NCBI RefSeq assembly: GCF_900110135.1
Contig: NZ_FOCO01000011.1
Span: forward strand, 37,474-101,473
Length of the DNA stretch: 64,000 nt
Source: Pseudorhodobacter antarcticus
GTDB lineage: Bacteria > Pseudomonadota > Alphaproteobacteria > Rhodobacterales > Rhodobacteraceae
Reading direction: 5' to 3'
Positions within the stretch are counted from its first letter, which is position 1. Each line of letters opens with the position of its first letter. Made by a program: the position numbers and the translations under genes. Under the pieces are notes generated by a model. It searched no databases, was not told the DNA's origin, and was given only the letters and a program-made list of their open reading frames with translations. Below are positions 7,827 to 16,909 of this stretch, piece after piece.

Positions 7827-10412
7827 ATGTCCTATTTGACCCTGCTTGCCGATATTTTGTTCGTGGGCCACAGCCTTGTCGGCCCGTCCTTGCCCGCAAT
7901 GGTTGAGGGCGGCGCGCGGCTGCAAGGGCAGGAAATGTCGGTGGCCGCACAGGTGATCAACGGCGCGCCCTTGCGCTTTGCATGGGACAACAGCGCAGAC
8001 GGCGAACAAGGCGACGCGCGGGTGATCTTGCCCCAAGGCGACACCAAGGTTTTGGTGCTGACCGAGGCGGTGCCTGTGGCAAACCAAATCGAATGGAATG
8101 ACAGCGCGGGCTATGTCGCGAAATTTGCAGGGCTGGCATGGGAAAGTCGCCCCGATACCCAAGTCTACATTTACGAGACATGGCCCAGCATCAAAAGCAG
8201 CCCGGGCGTGGTGATCGAAGGGGACGCTGGCGCAGGTGTGCCGTGGCGCGAACGCCTGACCGCCGATTTGCCCTTGTGGGAAGGGATGACAGCCACCGCC
8301 AACGCCGCCCGCCCCGACGGTGCGCCTTTGGTCCGCCTTATCCCGGCAGGTCAGGCGATGGGCCGCTTGGCCGATGCGATTGCGGCGGGGCAGGTGCCGG
8401 GCATAACCACGCTGCAAGCGCTTTATGATGATGATATTCACCCCAGCCACCAAACCTTGTACTTTCTGGCACTGGTGCATTTGTCGGTGATCACAGGCAA
8501 AGACCCCGCAGGCCTGCCGCCAAAACTCACCCGCCAATGGCTTAGCCGGGCAGGGGTGATTTCCGATGCCCAAGCCGCCGTGTTCCAACGCATCGCTTGG
8601 GATGCCGTCACCACCTACCGCGCCGATGATACCCCAAGGATTGAGGCGCTGGCCGCCGCAGCACCCGCAGCACCCGTGCAAACCCCCGCCCCCGCCGCCG
8701 CCGCCACCCCGGCTGCGATTGCACAACCCGAACCCGCAATCGCCGCCGCGCCCGCAATCACACCGCCTTCCACGGCCGACCTGCCGCGCGCAATCACCAA
8801 CCCAAAGCTGGCATTGGGCCTGTCGGGCGTGGTCGATTGGTCCGTACAGCAACCTTTCCTTGATGTGATGAAAACCGCCCGCCCTTGGGTCGGGCAATTG
8901 CCCGGCCAATGGGGTGGCATCGAATATGAGACCCTGCGCGATGGCGGATACCTTGACCCGAACGGTTGGCCCACATCCTTACCGCTGGAGGCGACAGGGA
9001 TCACCACCTTGTTCCTAACCGATCTGCCCGCAGATGCAGGCATGGTCGCGGGCCGCTATGTGCTGCGTTACGCGGGCGCGGGCGCGATGAAACTGGAAGG
9101 CCGCGCGCAGATCGTTGATGGCGGGCCGGGGTTGATCGTGTTCGACTATACCCCCGGTTCCGGCTCTGTCTCCCTGACCATTACGGCGGTGGACGCCGCC
9201 AACCCCATCCGCGAAATATCCGTGGTGCGCGACGATCGCTTGGCCGCCCATGATGCGGGCGCGATGTTCAACCCCGACTGGCTGGCCCGTATTCGCGGCA
9301 CCAAGGGCCTGCGCTTTATGGATTGGATGGACACCAATAATTCCACCCTTGCCCGCCTGCAAGACCGCCCCAAACCTGCTGATTTCAGCTGGGCAATCAA
9401 AGGCGTCCCGGTCGAGGTGATGGTCGCCCTCGCCAATGATCTGCGCGCCGATGCATGGTTCACCCTTCCGCATTTGGCCGACGATGCGCTGGTGCGCGCT
9501 TATGCCGAGGTGGTCCGTGATCGCTTGGCCGCAGGGCTGCGCGCCCAAGTCGAATATTCAAACGAGATGTGGAATTGGCAATTCACCCAAGCCACCTGGG
9601 CCGATGAACAGTGCCGCGCCCGCTGGGATGCCAGCGATTGCTGGGTGCAGTTTTACGCCCTGCGCGCCGCCGAAGTGGCTGACATCTGGGCCGAAGTGTT
9701 CGGCCCCGCAGACGCCGACCGCCTGGTCCGCGTGATCGCCACCCAAACCGGCTGGCAAGGGCTAGAGGAACAAATCTTCGACGCGCCCTTGGCCGTGGCC
9801 GAAGGCCGCAAACCGCCGGTCGACAGCTTTGATGCTTACGCCGTCACCGGCTATTTCGCCGCTGGCCTTGGCAGCGATGATAAGGCGGCGGTCCTGCAAG
9901 GCTGGCTGCGCGACAGCCGCCAAATGGCGGTGTCGCAGGCCGACCAGCAATCGTTAACCGGCCCCGCCCGCGATGCCTACATCGCGCAGCACCGCTTTGA
10001 TATGGCCACCGACCGCGCCGCGACCGAACTGGAAAACGGCTTTGTCACCGGGCAAACCGCCGACACGCTGGTGTCGCTGCTTACCTCCGTTCTGCCCTAT
10101 CACGCAGGCATCGCCGCCGCGCGCGGCCTTGATTTGGTGATGTACGAAGGCGGCACCCATGTCGTCGCCACCGCCAGCCTGCTGAACGATGATGATGTGA
10201 CCGCGTTTTTCCACCACTTGAACTATTCCCCGCAAATGGGCGTCCTCTATGATCGCCTGATCGAAGGGTGGGCAGCCCTGACCCCCGAACCCTTCAACGC
10301 CTTTGTCGATATTTACAGCCCGAACAAATGGGGCAGCTGGGGCGGCCTCAGGCACTTGGGCGATGATAACCCCCGCTGGCAATCCTTGGCGCATGGCTGC
10401 AAATCTTGCTAA
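7827..10412 (+). CDS. Large protein: SGNH-like domain, Ala/Pro linker, glycosidase-like barrel
   Basis: 861 aa in three parts. Residues 1-270 repeat the SGNH-like fold of the previous gene (LFVGHSLVGPSLP and DDIHPSHQTLYFLA). Residues about 276-315 are an Ala/Pro linker. The remainder resembles a beta-domain followed by a TIM barrel, with VEYSNEMWNW (Asn579-Glu580, like the acid/base pair of clan GH-A glycosidases) and a late Glu774 in MYEGGTH that could be the nucleophile. No signal peptide is visible, which is odd for a polysaccharide-active enzyme. A role in trimming or deacylating the exopolysaccharide is inferred from position. Confidence 0.65.
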   Translation: MSYLTLLADILFVGHSLVGPSLPAMVEGGARLQGQEMSVAAQVINGAPLRFAWDNSADGEQGDARVILPQGDTKVLVLTEAVPVANQIEWNDSAGYVAKFAGLAWESRPDTQVYIYETWPSIKSSPGVVIEGDAGAGVPWRERLTADLPLWEGMTATANAARPDGAPLVRLIPAGQAMGRLADAIAAGQVPGITTLQALYDDDIHPSHQTLYFLALVHLSVITGKDPAGLPPKLTRQWLSRAGVISDAQAAVFQRIAWDAVTTYRADDTPRIEALAAAAPAAPVQTPAPAAAATPAAIAQPEPAIAAAPAITPPSTADLPRAITNPKLALGLSGVVDWSVQQPFLDVMKTARPWVGQLPGQWGGIEYETLRDGGYLDPNGWPTSLPLEATGITTLFLTDLPADAGMVAGRYVLRYAGAGAMKLEGRAQIVDGGPGLIVFDYTPGSGSVSLTITAVDAANPIREISVVRDDRLAAHDAGAMFNPDWLARIRGTKGLRFMDWMDTNNSTLARLQDRPKPADFSWAIKGVPVEVMVALANDLRADAWFTLPHLADDALVRAYAEVVRDRLAAGLRAQVEYSNEMWNWQFTQATWADEQCRARWDASDCWVQFYALRAAEVADIWAEVFGPADADRLVRVIATQTGWQGLEEQIFDAPLAVAEGRKPPVDSFDAYAVTGYFAAGLGSDDKAAVLQGWLRDSRQMAVSQADQQSLTGPARDAYIAQHRFDMATDRAATELENGFVTGQTADTLVSLLTSVLPYHAGIAAARGLDLVMYEGGTHVVATASLLNDDDVTAFFHHLNYSPQMGVLYDRLIEGWAALTPEPFNAFVDIYSPNKWGSWGGLRHLGDDNPRWQSLAHGCKSC

Positions 10413-11230
10413 GCGTCATCCTGCCCGCCAGCAATGAGGCGGGCTATATCGGCCCTTGCCTGACCGCCCTTTTCGCCTCCCATCCCGTGCCCGGCGGGGC
10501 CGAGGTGATTGTGGTCGCCAACGGCTGCACCGATGATACGGCCGCGCGCGCACAGGCCTTTGGCCCACAGGCCCAAACGGCAGGCTGGCATCTGCGGGTG
10601 ATCGACCGCGCCCAAGGTGGCAAAATCGGTGCGCTGAACGCAGGCGACCGCGCGGCGCATGGCGACATGCGCGCTTACCTTGATGCCGATGTCATCGTCT
10701 CACCCGGCCTCATGGCGCAACTCGCCCATGCGCTGGATCAGCCCACAGCACTTTACGCCTCTGGCCGCGCCACCATTCCCCGCGCGCAGTCTGCGATCAC
10801 CCGCGCCTATGCCCGCTTTTGGCAAACCTTGCCATTTGCCCGCAGCATCGCCCCCGGTTACGGCCTGTTTGCGGTCAACGCAGCGGGCCGCGCGCGCTGG
10901 GGTGATTTCCCCGACATCATTTCGGATGACACGTTCGCCCGCTTGCAATTTGCACCGGGCGAACGCGTAAGCGTCCCCGCCCCCTATCACTGGCCGATGA
11001 TCGAAGGGTTCGCAGCACTGGTCCGCGTGCGCCGCAGACAAGATGCTGGCGTGGCGCAAATATCCGCCCTTTTCCCCGACATCATGGCGCGCGAAGGTAA
11101 AACGCCGCTGGGCCTGACTGGCGTGATCCGCCGTGCGCTGCGCGACCCGTTGGGGTTTGCCACCTACGCCGCAGTCTCACTGGCGGTCAAACTGCGGCGC
11201 GGCGGCACGGATTGGACGCGCGGGCGCTGA
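10406..11230 (+). CDS. Glycosyltransferase family 2
   Basis: This 274-aa GT-A protein has N-terminal SVILPASNEAGYIGPCL, VVANGCTDDTAARA, the GGKIGALNAGD segment and the DXD-like YLDADVIV, all typical of GT2 enzymes. A C-terminal amphipathic region suggests membrane association. The start is a TTG at 10406 that overlaps the end of the preceding gene by 7 bases; no ATG or GTG lies in frame nearby. It probably adds one sugar to the lipid-linked repeat unit; donor and acceptor cannot be told. Confidence 0.82.
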   Translation: MLSVILPASNEAGYIGPCLTALFASHPVPGGAEVIVVANGCTDDTAARAQAFGPQAQTAGWHLRVIDRAQGGKIGALNAGDRAAHGDMRAYLDADVIVSPGLMAQLAHALDQPTALYASGRATIPRAQSAITRAYARFWQTLPFARSIAPGYGLFAVNAAGRARWGDFPDIISDDTFARLQFAPGERVSVPAPYHWPMIEGFAALVRVRRRQDAGVAQISALFPDIMAREGKTPLGLTGVIRRALRDPLGFATYAAVSLAVKLRRGGTDWTRGR

Positions 11231-11259
11231 CCCCGCCCCCCAACCCCAGCCCAAGCCCC

Positions 11260-12480
11260 TTAGGCCAACCCCCGCAGCAACCCTGCAAGTTTCGTCGCTT
11301 CCACATCCACATCATGGCGCTCAAACACCCGGTCGCGCGCCGCTTGTCCCATCGCAGCCAAATCCGCTTGCGATGTGCGCGCCAACGCCGCCATCGCCTC
11401 GGCCAAAAACACCGCGCTGCCTGCGGGCACAATCCAGCCCGTATCGCCTGCCACCACCAACTCCGGCACGCCCGCAATTGCTGTGGCAATCACCGGGCGG
11501 CCCGCCGCCATCGCCTCCATCACCACCATCGGCAACCCTTCGGCAAAGGACGGCAATATTAACGCCTGCGCTTGTGACAGCGCCGCCGCCACCCCCGCCT
11601 CATCCTGCCAGCCCGCCAATGTCACGCGGTCCCCAAGGTGGTTCGCCGCGATCAACGCTTCAATCTGTCCGCGCATCGGGCCATCACCCACCAAGGTAAG
11701 GTGCAGACCGGGATGGGTAGGCGCCGCCAGCGACATCGCCTTTATCAACAGCGAAAAGCCCTTTTGCTCTGCCAGCCGCCCAATTGCCACCAAACGCGGC
11801 CCGCCCGCGGGCGGGGGGGTGGGGGCCGTAAATTTCGCAGGCTCAATCCCGCAATGCACCACATGCAACTTGGCCCAATCGCTCGGCCGTGCCCATCGGT
11901 ACAACTGGCTGCGCCCAAAACTGCTGATCGCCACGGCAAACGCCGCATGGCGGATTTTGTCACCCAAACACAGCGCCAAGGGCGCATCAAATTCCTCCGG
12001 GCCATGCACGGTGAAACTGTAACGCGGCCCCCCCAACACCCGCACCAGCATCGCCACCGCCGCCGAATTGGTGCCAAAATGCGCGTGGATATGCGTGATG
12101 CCCAAATCCGCACAGCGCGCCGCCACATGCGCCGCCTCCAGCAAATACACCATATGCCGCAACCGCCCGCCCGTGCCCGGTGTGCCGCCCGCGCCCACCG
12201 CCCCACAGCGCAGCGCCAGCGCCACGCCCCGCGCCGTTTGCACAGGTCGGCGCAACATCCATCCCAGCGCCGATGGCACCAACCGCGCAATCCCTGTGCG
12301 CAGCACATGCTCGGTGCGGGCATCCTCGGCCAGATCGGCGGGGTCCATCAGGCTGCCGCGTTCGGACCGCATGGCAAAACGGTGAATATCAAAACCGCAC
12401 CGTTCCAGCGCTTGCACCTCGCGCCGAATGAACGTGTGCGACGCGCGGGGATAGGTGTTCACCAGACAAGCAATCTTCAC
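11260..12480 (-). CDS. Glycosyltransferase family 4
   Basis: This 406-aa GT-B protein begins MKIACLVNTYPRASHTFIRR, as in exopolysaccharide and colanic-acid type GT4 enzymes. The donor-binding half contains LVAIGRLAEQKGFSLLIKA, LVGDGPMRGQIEALI and the E-x7-E region FAEGLPMVVMEAMAAGRPV. It is on the opposite strand to its neighbours and meets the GT2 gene tail to tail. It should use a nucleotide sugar to extend the polysaccharide repeat unit. Confidence 0.88.
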   Translation of the reverse strand: MKIACLVNTYPRASHTFIRREVQALERCGFDIHRFAMRSERGSLMDPADLAEDARTEHVLRTGIARLVPSALGWMLRRPVQTARGVALALRCGAVGAGGTPGTGGRLRHMVYLLEAAHVAARCADLGITHIHAHFGTNSAAVAMLVRVLGGPRYSFTVHGPEEFDAPLALCLGDKIRHAAFAVAISSFGRSQLYRWARPSDWAKLHVVHCGIEPAKFTAPTPPPAGGPRLVAIGRLAEQKGFSLLIKAMSLAAPTHPGLHLTLVGDGPMRGQIEALIAANHLGDRVTLAGWQDEAGVAAALSQAQALILPSFAEGLPMVVMEAMAAGRPVIATAIAGVPELVVAGDTGWIVPAGSAVFLAEAMAALARTSQADLAAMGQAARDRVFERHDVDVEATKLAGLLRGLA

Positions 12481-12821
12481 TACGGCACCTTTTGGATTTG
12501 CCCCTTTGATCTATCCCTGTTCCACACCCTTGCAAACCCACATGAATATTTCGTTAACGCGCCCCCACAACAGCCGCCGCGCCCAAGGCAGTTGGCAAAA
12601 ATCCGCTTTCGCGCAGCGGTCGAATCGGCGGAAAATATTGCAAGCCCAAAGGATGCACGTTTTTTGCCTGACTCTCGCCACAATCTCGGGTCAACTTCAA
12701 GCATAGGCGCAGACAGCTGCGGGACTGGAACCGACGAAAGACAAATACCACAGACCTTTCGAACCCAGCCCAACAGCCCCGCAACTCTGGCAAAGCCGGA
12801 AAAAGACAAAGGAACGTTGAA
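12481..12821. other. Intergenic region between divergent genes
   Basis: These 341 bases separate the start of the minus-strand GT4 gene from a small plus-strand membrane-protein gene, so promoters for both should lie here. No convincing sigma-70 hexamer pair, operator or RNA was recognised. Confidence 0.4.
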
Positions 12822-13031
12822 ATGGTTATCGGCATCTTGGTTTCGGGCATCATTGCAGGTCTTTTTGCGACCATTGGATCTTTGACATTTGGTTTGCCAA
12901 TTTGGGCCGCCGTTTTGCTTTACCCCGTTGCAGGTTCACTGGGCGCAGTCGGATTTATCGTTTTTGCGATGGCCCGCATGTCGCAAAAAGAACCGCAGCC
13001 AGCGGTGGTATTTGCGACACAGTCCCGTTAA
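12822..13031 (+). CDS. Small two-helix membrane protein
   Basis: This 69-aa protein starts MVIGILVSGIIAGLFATIG and has two hydrophobic helices (about residues 3-22 and 26-50), then a short polar tail. AAAGGA at about 12809-12814 is a good ribosome site. No family was recognised. It lies alone between the GT4 gene and the priming transferase, so it may serve the polysaccharide assembly complex, but nothing in the sequence proves this. Confidence 0.55.
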   Translation: MVIGILVSGIIAGLFATIGSLTFGLPIWAAVLLYPVAGSLGAVGFIVFAMARMSQKEPQPAVVFATQSR

Positions 13032-13481
13032 CCATTTCGGACTATTTCCCAAATAGAAACAATACTCTGCGGCATGGGCGGCACATTATTGCCCCATAAA
13101 AATAGTCAACATTTCGCAGCGCCCCCGCGCGATACGACAAAACCGAATCAGCGCAGGATCAAATCCCCAGTGTTTTTGGAACGACTCAACTGCAGGGCGA
13201 TTTTTCTGCGCCTCATTTTGCCGCTTTTGGAAAATAAGGCAAAATATGTTAGTAAATTTGACGAAAATATGGCCGATGCGCAACGTCATCCTTTCCATCC
13301 TCATTGTGAATAAGATAAAATAAAGATGGGGGCGTAACTGCCGAGTGTTCGTGATGATCTGCATTTTTTCTGATTCTGATTGCATGCGTGGGAGTGATGC
13401 GTTGGCAACATTTGCCAAGGCCACCTTTGACGTTGCCAAACCCAGTTTAACTTTTTCCCAATTGTGTTTGGGGGCGTAACA
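13032..13481. other. AT-richer intergenic region upstream of the sugar transferase
   Basis: About 450 bases with no supported gene. It is clearly more AT-rich than its surroundings (for example 13230-13330), as expected of a long promoter region for the ExoY-like gene at 13482. No clear operator repeat was found. Confidence 0.4.
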
Positions 13482-14195
13482 ATGACAATCAGCTATTCCG
13501 ATCTGATCGCCGGGGGCACCGGCGCGATTGAGCATCCATCCCGCCCCCTTGATCTGGGCGTGGATTTGCACCTGCGCCCAAAGGCGCGGGGCCTTTATCG
13601 CCAAATGTTCAAGCGTACCTTTGACGTTGCAGTGGTCATGATCGCCGCGCCCATCATCCTGCCTTTGATTGCGGGTCTGGCCTTTGCCGTGCGCCGCGAT
13701 GGCGGCAGCGCCTTTTACACCCAAAAGCGCGTCGGTCTGCACGGGCGGCATTTTTGCATGTGGAAGCTGCGCAGCATGGTCAGCGATGCCGATGATCGTA
13801 TGGCCGAATATCTGGCCGCCAACCCGCAAGCGCGCATTGAATGGGACCAAACCCAAAAGTTAAAGCGCGATCCGCGCATCACGCCCTTTGGCCAATTCCT
13901 GCGCAAATCCTCGCTGGATGAATTGCCGCAGCTGTGGAACGTGCTGGTCGGCGAGATGAGCTTGGTCGGCCCGCGCCCCATCATGCTGAACCAGCAAGCC
14001 CTATATCCCGGCGCCGCGTATTACGGCCTGCGCCCCGGCATCACCGGGTTTTGGCAAACCAGCGGCCGCAACAACACCACGTTTGAAGCGCGGGCTGATT
14101 ACGACGCCTTCTATGACGCTGAACTGTCGCTGATGACAGACATGCGGGTGCTGTCGCGCACGGTGGGTGTTGTGATGAAATGCACCGGCTACTGA
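13482..14195 (+). CDS. Undecaprenyl-phosphate sugar-1-phosphate transferase (ExoY/WbaP type)
   Basis: This 237-aa polyprenyl-phosphate hexose-1-phosphate transferase has one hydrophobic segment after KRTFDVAVVMIAAPIILPLI, then the family blocks YTQKRVGLHGRHFCMWKLRSM, RKSSLDELPQLWNVLVGEMS and LVGPRPIM, ending with the DMRVLSRTVGVVMKCTGY tail. It starts the repeat unit by moving a sugar phosphate to undecaprenyl phosphate at the inner membrane. ATG 13482 has GGGGGCG before it; a GTG at 13464 is in frame but less likely. A long AT-rich leader precedes it and a strong terminator follows. Confidence 0.92.
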   Translation: MTISYSDLIAGGTGAIEHPSRPLDLGVDLHLRPKARGLYRQMFKRTFDVAVVMIAAPIILPLIAGLAFAVRRDGGSAFYTQKRVGLHGRHFCMWKLRSMVSDADDRMAEYLAANPQARIEWDQTQKLKRDPRITPFGQFLRKSSLDELPQLWNVLVGEMSLVGPRPIMLNQQALYPGAAYYGLRPGITGFWQTSGRNNTTFEARADYDAFYDAELSLMTDMRVLSRTVGVVMKCTGY

Positions 14196-14213
14196 CACCG
14201 CCCTAAGCCACAT

Positions 14214-14251
14214 AAAAAGGCCCGCACCGATCCCCCGGCGCGGGCCTTTTT
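14214..14251. terminator. Bidirectional intrinsic terminator
   Basis: A stem of AAAAAGGCCCGC (14214-14225) and GCGGGCCTTTTT (14239-14250) with a GC-rich loop gives a T run on either strand. It serves the plus-strand sugar transferase gene and the convergent Wzz-type gene. Confidence 0.85.
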
Positions 14252-14301
14252 CATATCAAAATCCGGCAGCAGGTCATTACGCCCGTGCCCCAACCCGCGC
14301 G

Positions 14302-15699
14302 TCAGGTCATCGCCGCCGCAACCGCCACCAGCAAAATCACCGCCACACCGCCGCCAATCAATTGCACGCGGCTTGGCGCGCCACCGGCCCCAATGCTTTG
14401 TGCGGCCCTTGCGCGCATTTCTGGCACATGGCGGGCAAGGTCGGACAGCGTATGTATGTCCTTGCTGAACCATTGGCGCAGGGGCCGCCCCGATGCCCGC
14501 ATTTCCGGAATCGCCACGATCGGGCGCAAATCCAATTCGCGTTCCAAATGGCTGCGCGTGCGCAATACCGGGCGCATTTGGTCCAGCAAAAACGCAAGGC
14601 CCACCCCCAGCATCAAGCTGCCAAACGCCCCTACAATCGCCAGTTTGCGCCGCCCCCCGCTGATCGGATAATCGGCCTCAATCCCGCGCTCCAATATGGA
14701 AAAGGTTTCGCCTTGCTGGCGATCTTGCAGCCGCGCCGCCGTTTCTGCCTCGGCGCTGCGGCGGCTTGCGGCCTCAAACTGCGTCTGCAATTGCGTCAAA
14801 CCGCGCTGATAATCTGACAAAACCCGGTCCACATCTTGGCCTTCGGTCACCACGCTTGTGATCTCGGCCCGCCGCGCCTCCAGCGCTGCACTTTGCGCCC
14901 CCAAGGTTTCAATTTCCGCGCTCAAACTGTCCAAATCCCGCCGATCGGTTGCGCGCAACGTCGCTTTGCGTTCAATCGCAGCCCGTTCGTTGCGCGCCGC
15001 GACCAAGGCTTGGTCCAAACTGCGCAATTCCGTTTCCAGCCCGGTCAATTCAGACCGCAACGATTCGCGTTGCGCGGGCAGGGCGCCCACATTGCGGGCT
15101 TGGTACGCGGCAATCTCTGCCTCGCGCGCATCAATCGCGGCCCTCAGGCTGTTGGCCTCCTCGCGGTAAAAATCCAACGCCTCGCGCGCGCGGTTTATCT
15201 GCCCCGCAGCCCCCGCATCCAAAATCCCTTGCGCAAAATCATTGGTCACGCGGGCCGCTTTGGCGCGGGTGTCCGATTGCGCACTGATCAAAATCGCCGA
15301 AACCTCGGCCGCTTGTCCAAACCCTGCGGCGGCCGCACTGGCCACCGTTTCAAACCGCAAGGATATGCGCAGCAAATGCACCTTTTGGTCGTCGGTTAGC
15401 GGCAAACCCGCATACAGATCATGCCGCGCAATCACCGCCAGCATGTTTTCGCGCGTGGTCAGCCGTTGTTGGATCGCCTGTAACCGCTGCGCCGAACTTT
15501 CGCGCGGGGCCTCCGTGCCGTCCGCGCTGGACACCGTGGGCGATTGCACCTGAATCAACGCGGTGCTTTCAAACACGTCTGCTTTTGACATCACGAACAA
15601 CACGGTTATCACCATGCCAAACACTGCCACCGCACCAATCAACAGGCGGCGACGGATCAACATGTTGATCAGGTCCTCAATGCTTTGAATCTGTCCCAT
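14302..15699 (-). CDS. Wzz-type polysaccharide co-polymerase (chain-length determinant)
   Basis: This 465-aa protein has the N-terminal membrane helix of the family (RRRLLIGAVAVFGMVITVLF, about residues 15-34), a long periplasmic alpha-helical/coiled-coil region rich in Glu, Ala and Arg (about 150-340), a second helix near residue 365 (LAIVGAFGSLMLGVGLAFLL) and a third hydrophobic stretch at the C-terminus. It belongs to the PCP-2 group and would set chain length together with the Wzy polymerase. The partner kinase is a separate gene 11 bases upstream, so this is the split form of an ExoP-like protein. The ATG at 15699 follows a GGGGCGGG ribosome site. Confidence 0.85.
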   Translation of the reverse strand: MGQIQSIEDLINMLIRRRLLIGAVAVFGMVITVLFVMSKADVFESTALIQVQSPTVSSADGTEAPRESSAQRLQAIQQRLTTRENMLAVIARHDLYAGLPLTDDQKVHLLRISLRFETVASAAAAGFGQAAEVSAILISAQSDTRAKAARVTNDFAQGILDAGAAGQINRAREALDFYREEANSLRAAIDAREAEIAAYQARNVGALPAQRESLRSELTGLETELRSLDQALVAARNERAAIERKATLRATDRRDLDSLSAEIETLGAQSAALEARRAEITSVVTEGQDVDRVLSDYQRGLTQLQTQFEAASRRSAEAETAARLQDRQQGETFSILERGIEADYPISGGRRKLAIVGAFGSLMLGVGLAFLLDQMRPVLRTRSHLERELDLRPIVAIPEMRASGRPLRQWFSKDIHTLSDLARHVPEMRARAAQSIGAGGAPSRVQLIGGGVAVILLVAVAAAMT

Positions 15700-15710
15700 G
15701 CGCCCGCCCC

Positions 15711-16646
15711 TTAAGTGTTGCCATAGCGGTAACGGCCCAGCCCACGGTCTTGCGCGCGGTTCAACACCACCCCCATCAATGGGCATTGCCCATCAAACAA
15801 ACGCTCGCAGGCGCGCACTTCGGCGGCGGTGGTTTTGGTGCCATCGACGATCAACAAAACCGCATCCAGCTGCGGCAACAATGCCAGCACATCATCCGAC
15901 ATCAAAACGGGCGGCGCATCAATCACCACCAATTCGGGGTTCAACGCATCGGTCATCGCGGCCAACGCCTCGGCGGTGCTGGGCTCGTGCAACACCTCGG
16001 CGGCATCCAGCATCGCGCGGTCGTTCAGCCCCAGCGCCAGCGTGCGCCCAACCCGGCGAAAATGGCTTTCCAGCGGCTGTTCGCCGTTCAAAAATTCGCG
16101 AATATGGCCAACATCGCCTAGGCCCAACAGCTTGGCCACCCCCGGTTGGCGCAATTCCAAATCTAGCAGCACCGTGCGGCTGGACGGCCGCCGCGCCAAA
16201 CTCAACGCAAGGTTCACCGCGACAAAGGTTTTGCCGCAGCCATGCGTGGGCGATGTGATCGCAATCCGCTTCCACCCATGTTCTTGCATCGCGTGCAACA
16301 AACGGGTGCGCAAAATGTCAAAATACTGCGTCCCGCTGAATTGTTGCGGTTGCGTAAACAGACCATTTCCATTCAGCACCGCCTCATTCAGCGTCACGGG
16401 GTTCAGTGATTCCCACACCCGTTCGGGTTTGTGCGGGGCCAACATTATCGGCTCCGGCTCCACCTCTCGTGGCTCTACGGTTGCGGGCAGCGCATGGATG
16501 GGCGCATTGCGAAACACCGAAATTCCCGGCGCGCGGGGTCGTTTTACGTCTTCTGCCATTTTGCGAAAATTCTCATCGTCCATCGGCGCCTGCTCTAGAT
16601 CTGCCGGCCAAAGGGCTTGCGACAACGAAATATCGTGGTTGGCCAT
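15711..16646 (-). CDS. CpsD/CapB-type tyrosine-protein kinase
   Basis: This 311-aa cytoplasmic BY-kinase has Walker A SPTHGCGKT (Lys139), the Walker A' motif TVLLDLELRQPG (Asp162) and Walker B LVVIDAPPVL (Asp243). The first 100 residues look unstructured. The C-terminal tail carries only a short Tyr pair (YRYGNT) rather than a long tyrosine cluster. Such kinases work through the cytoplasmic face of the Wzz-type co-polymerase, encoded 11 bases downstream in the same operon, and control polymer length and export by autophosphorylation cycles. Confidence 0.87.
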   Translation of the reverse strand: MANHDISLSQALWPADLEQAPMDDENFRKMAEDVKRPRAPGISVFRNAPIHALPATVEPREVEPEPIMLAPHKPERVWESLNPVTLNEAVLNGNGLFTQPQQFSGTQYFDILRTRLLHAMQEHGWKRIAITSPTHGCGKTFVAVNLALSLARRPSSRTVLLDLELRQPGVAKLLGLGDVGHIREFLNGEQPLESHFRRVGRTLALGLNDRAMLDAAEVLHEPSTAEALAAMTDALNPELVVIDAPPVLMSDDVLALLPQLDAVLLIVDGTKTTAAEVRACERLFDGQCPLMGVVLNRAQDRGLGRYRYGNT

Positions 16647-16909
16647 CTGAATTCAGGCTCCTGCTGCCCCCAGCTTCACAACGAAGGGTGGGCGGTTACA
16701 CATATATGAACCCGCAAGACAGCAGGCAAGAATACGGCCTTCACCCTTTGGTTACGCGCCGATGGGCGCATGCCAAACAGATTCGTCCGGGCCCCCGCCC
16801 AGTTGGATCTAGCTAACAGATAATCCAAAAAATTGAAAGACTTTGCACGCCGCCTGTCCGCCCATCCCACGTCCCAAACCAGCCTTGGCAAAGCCACAGT
16901 GCCCCGCGT

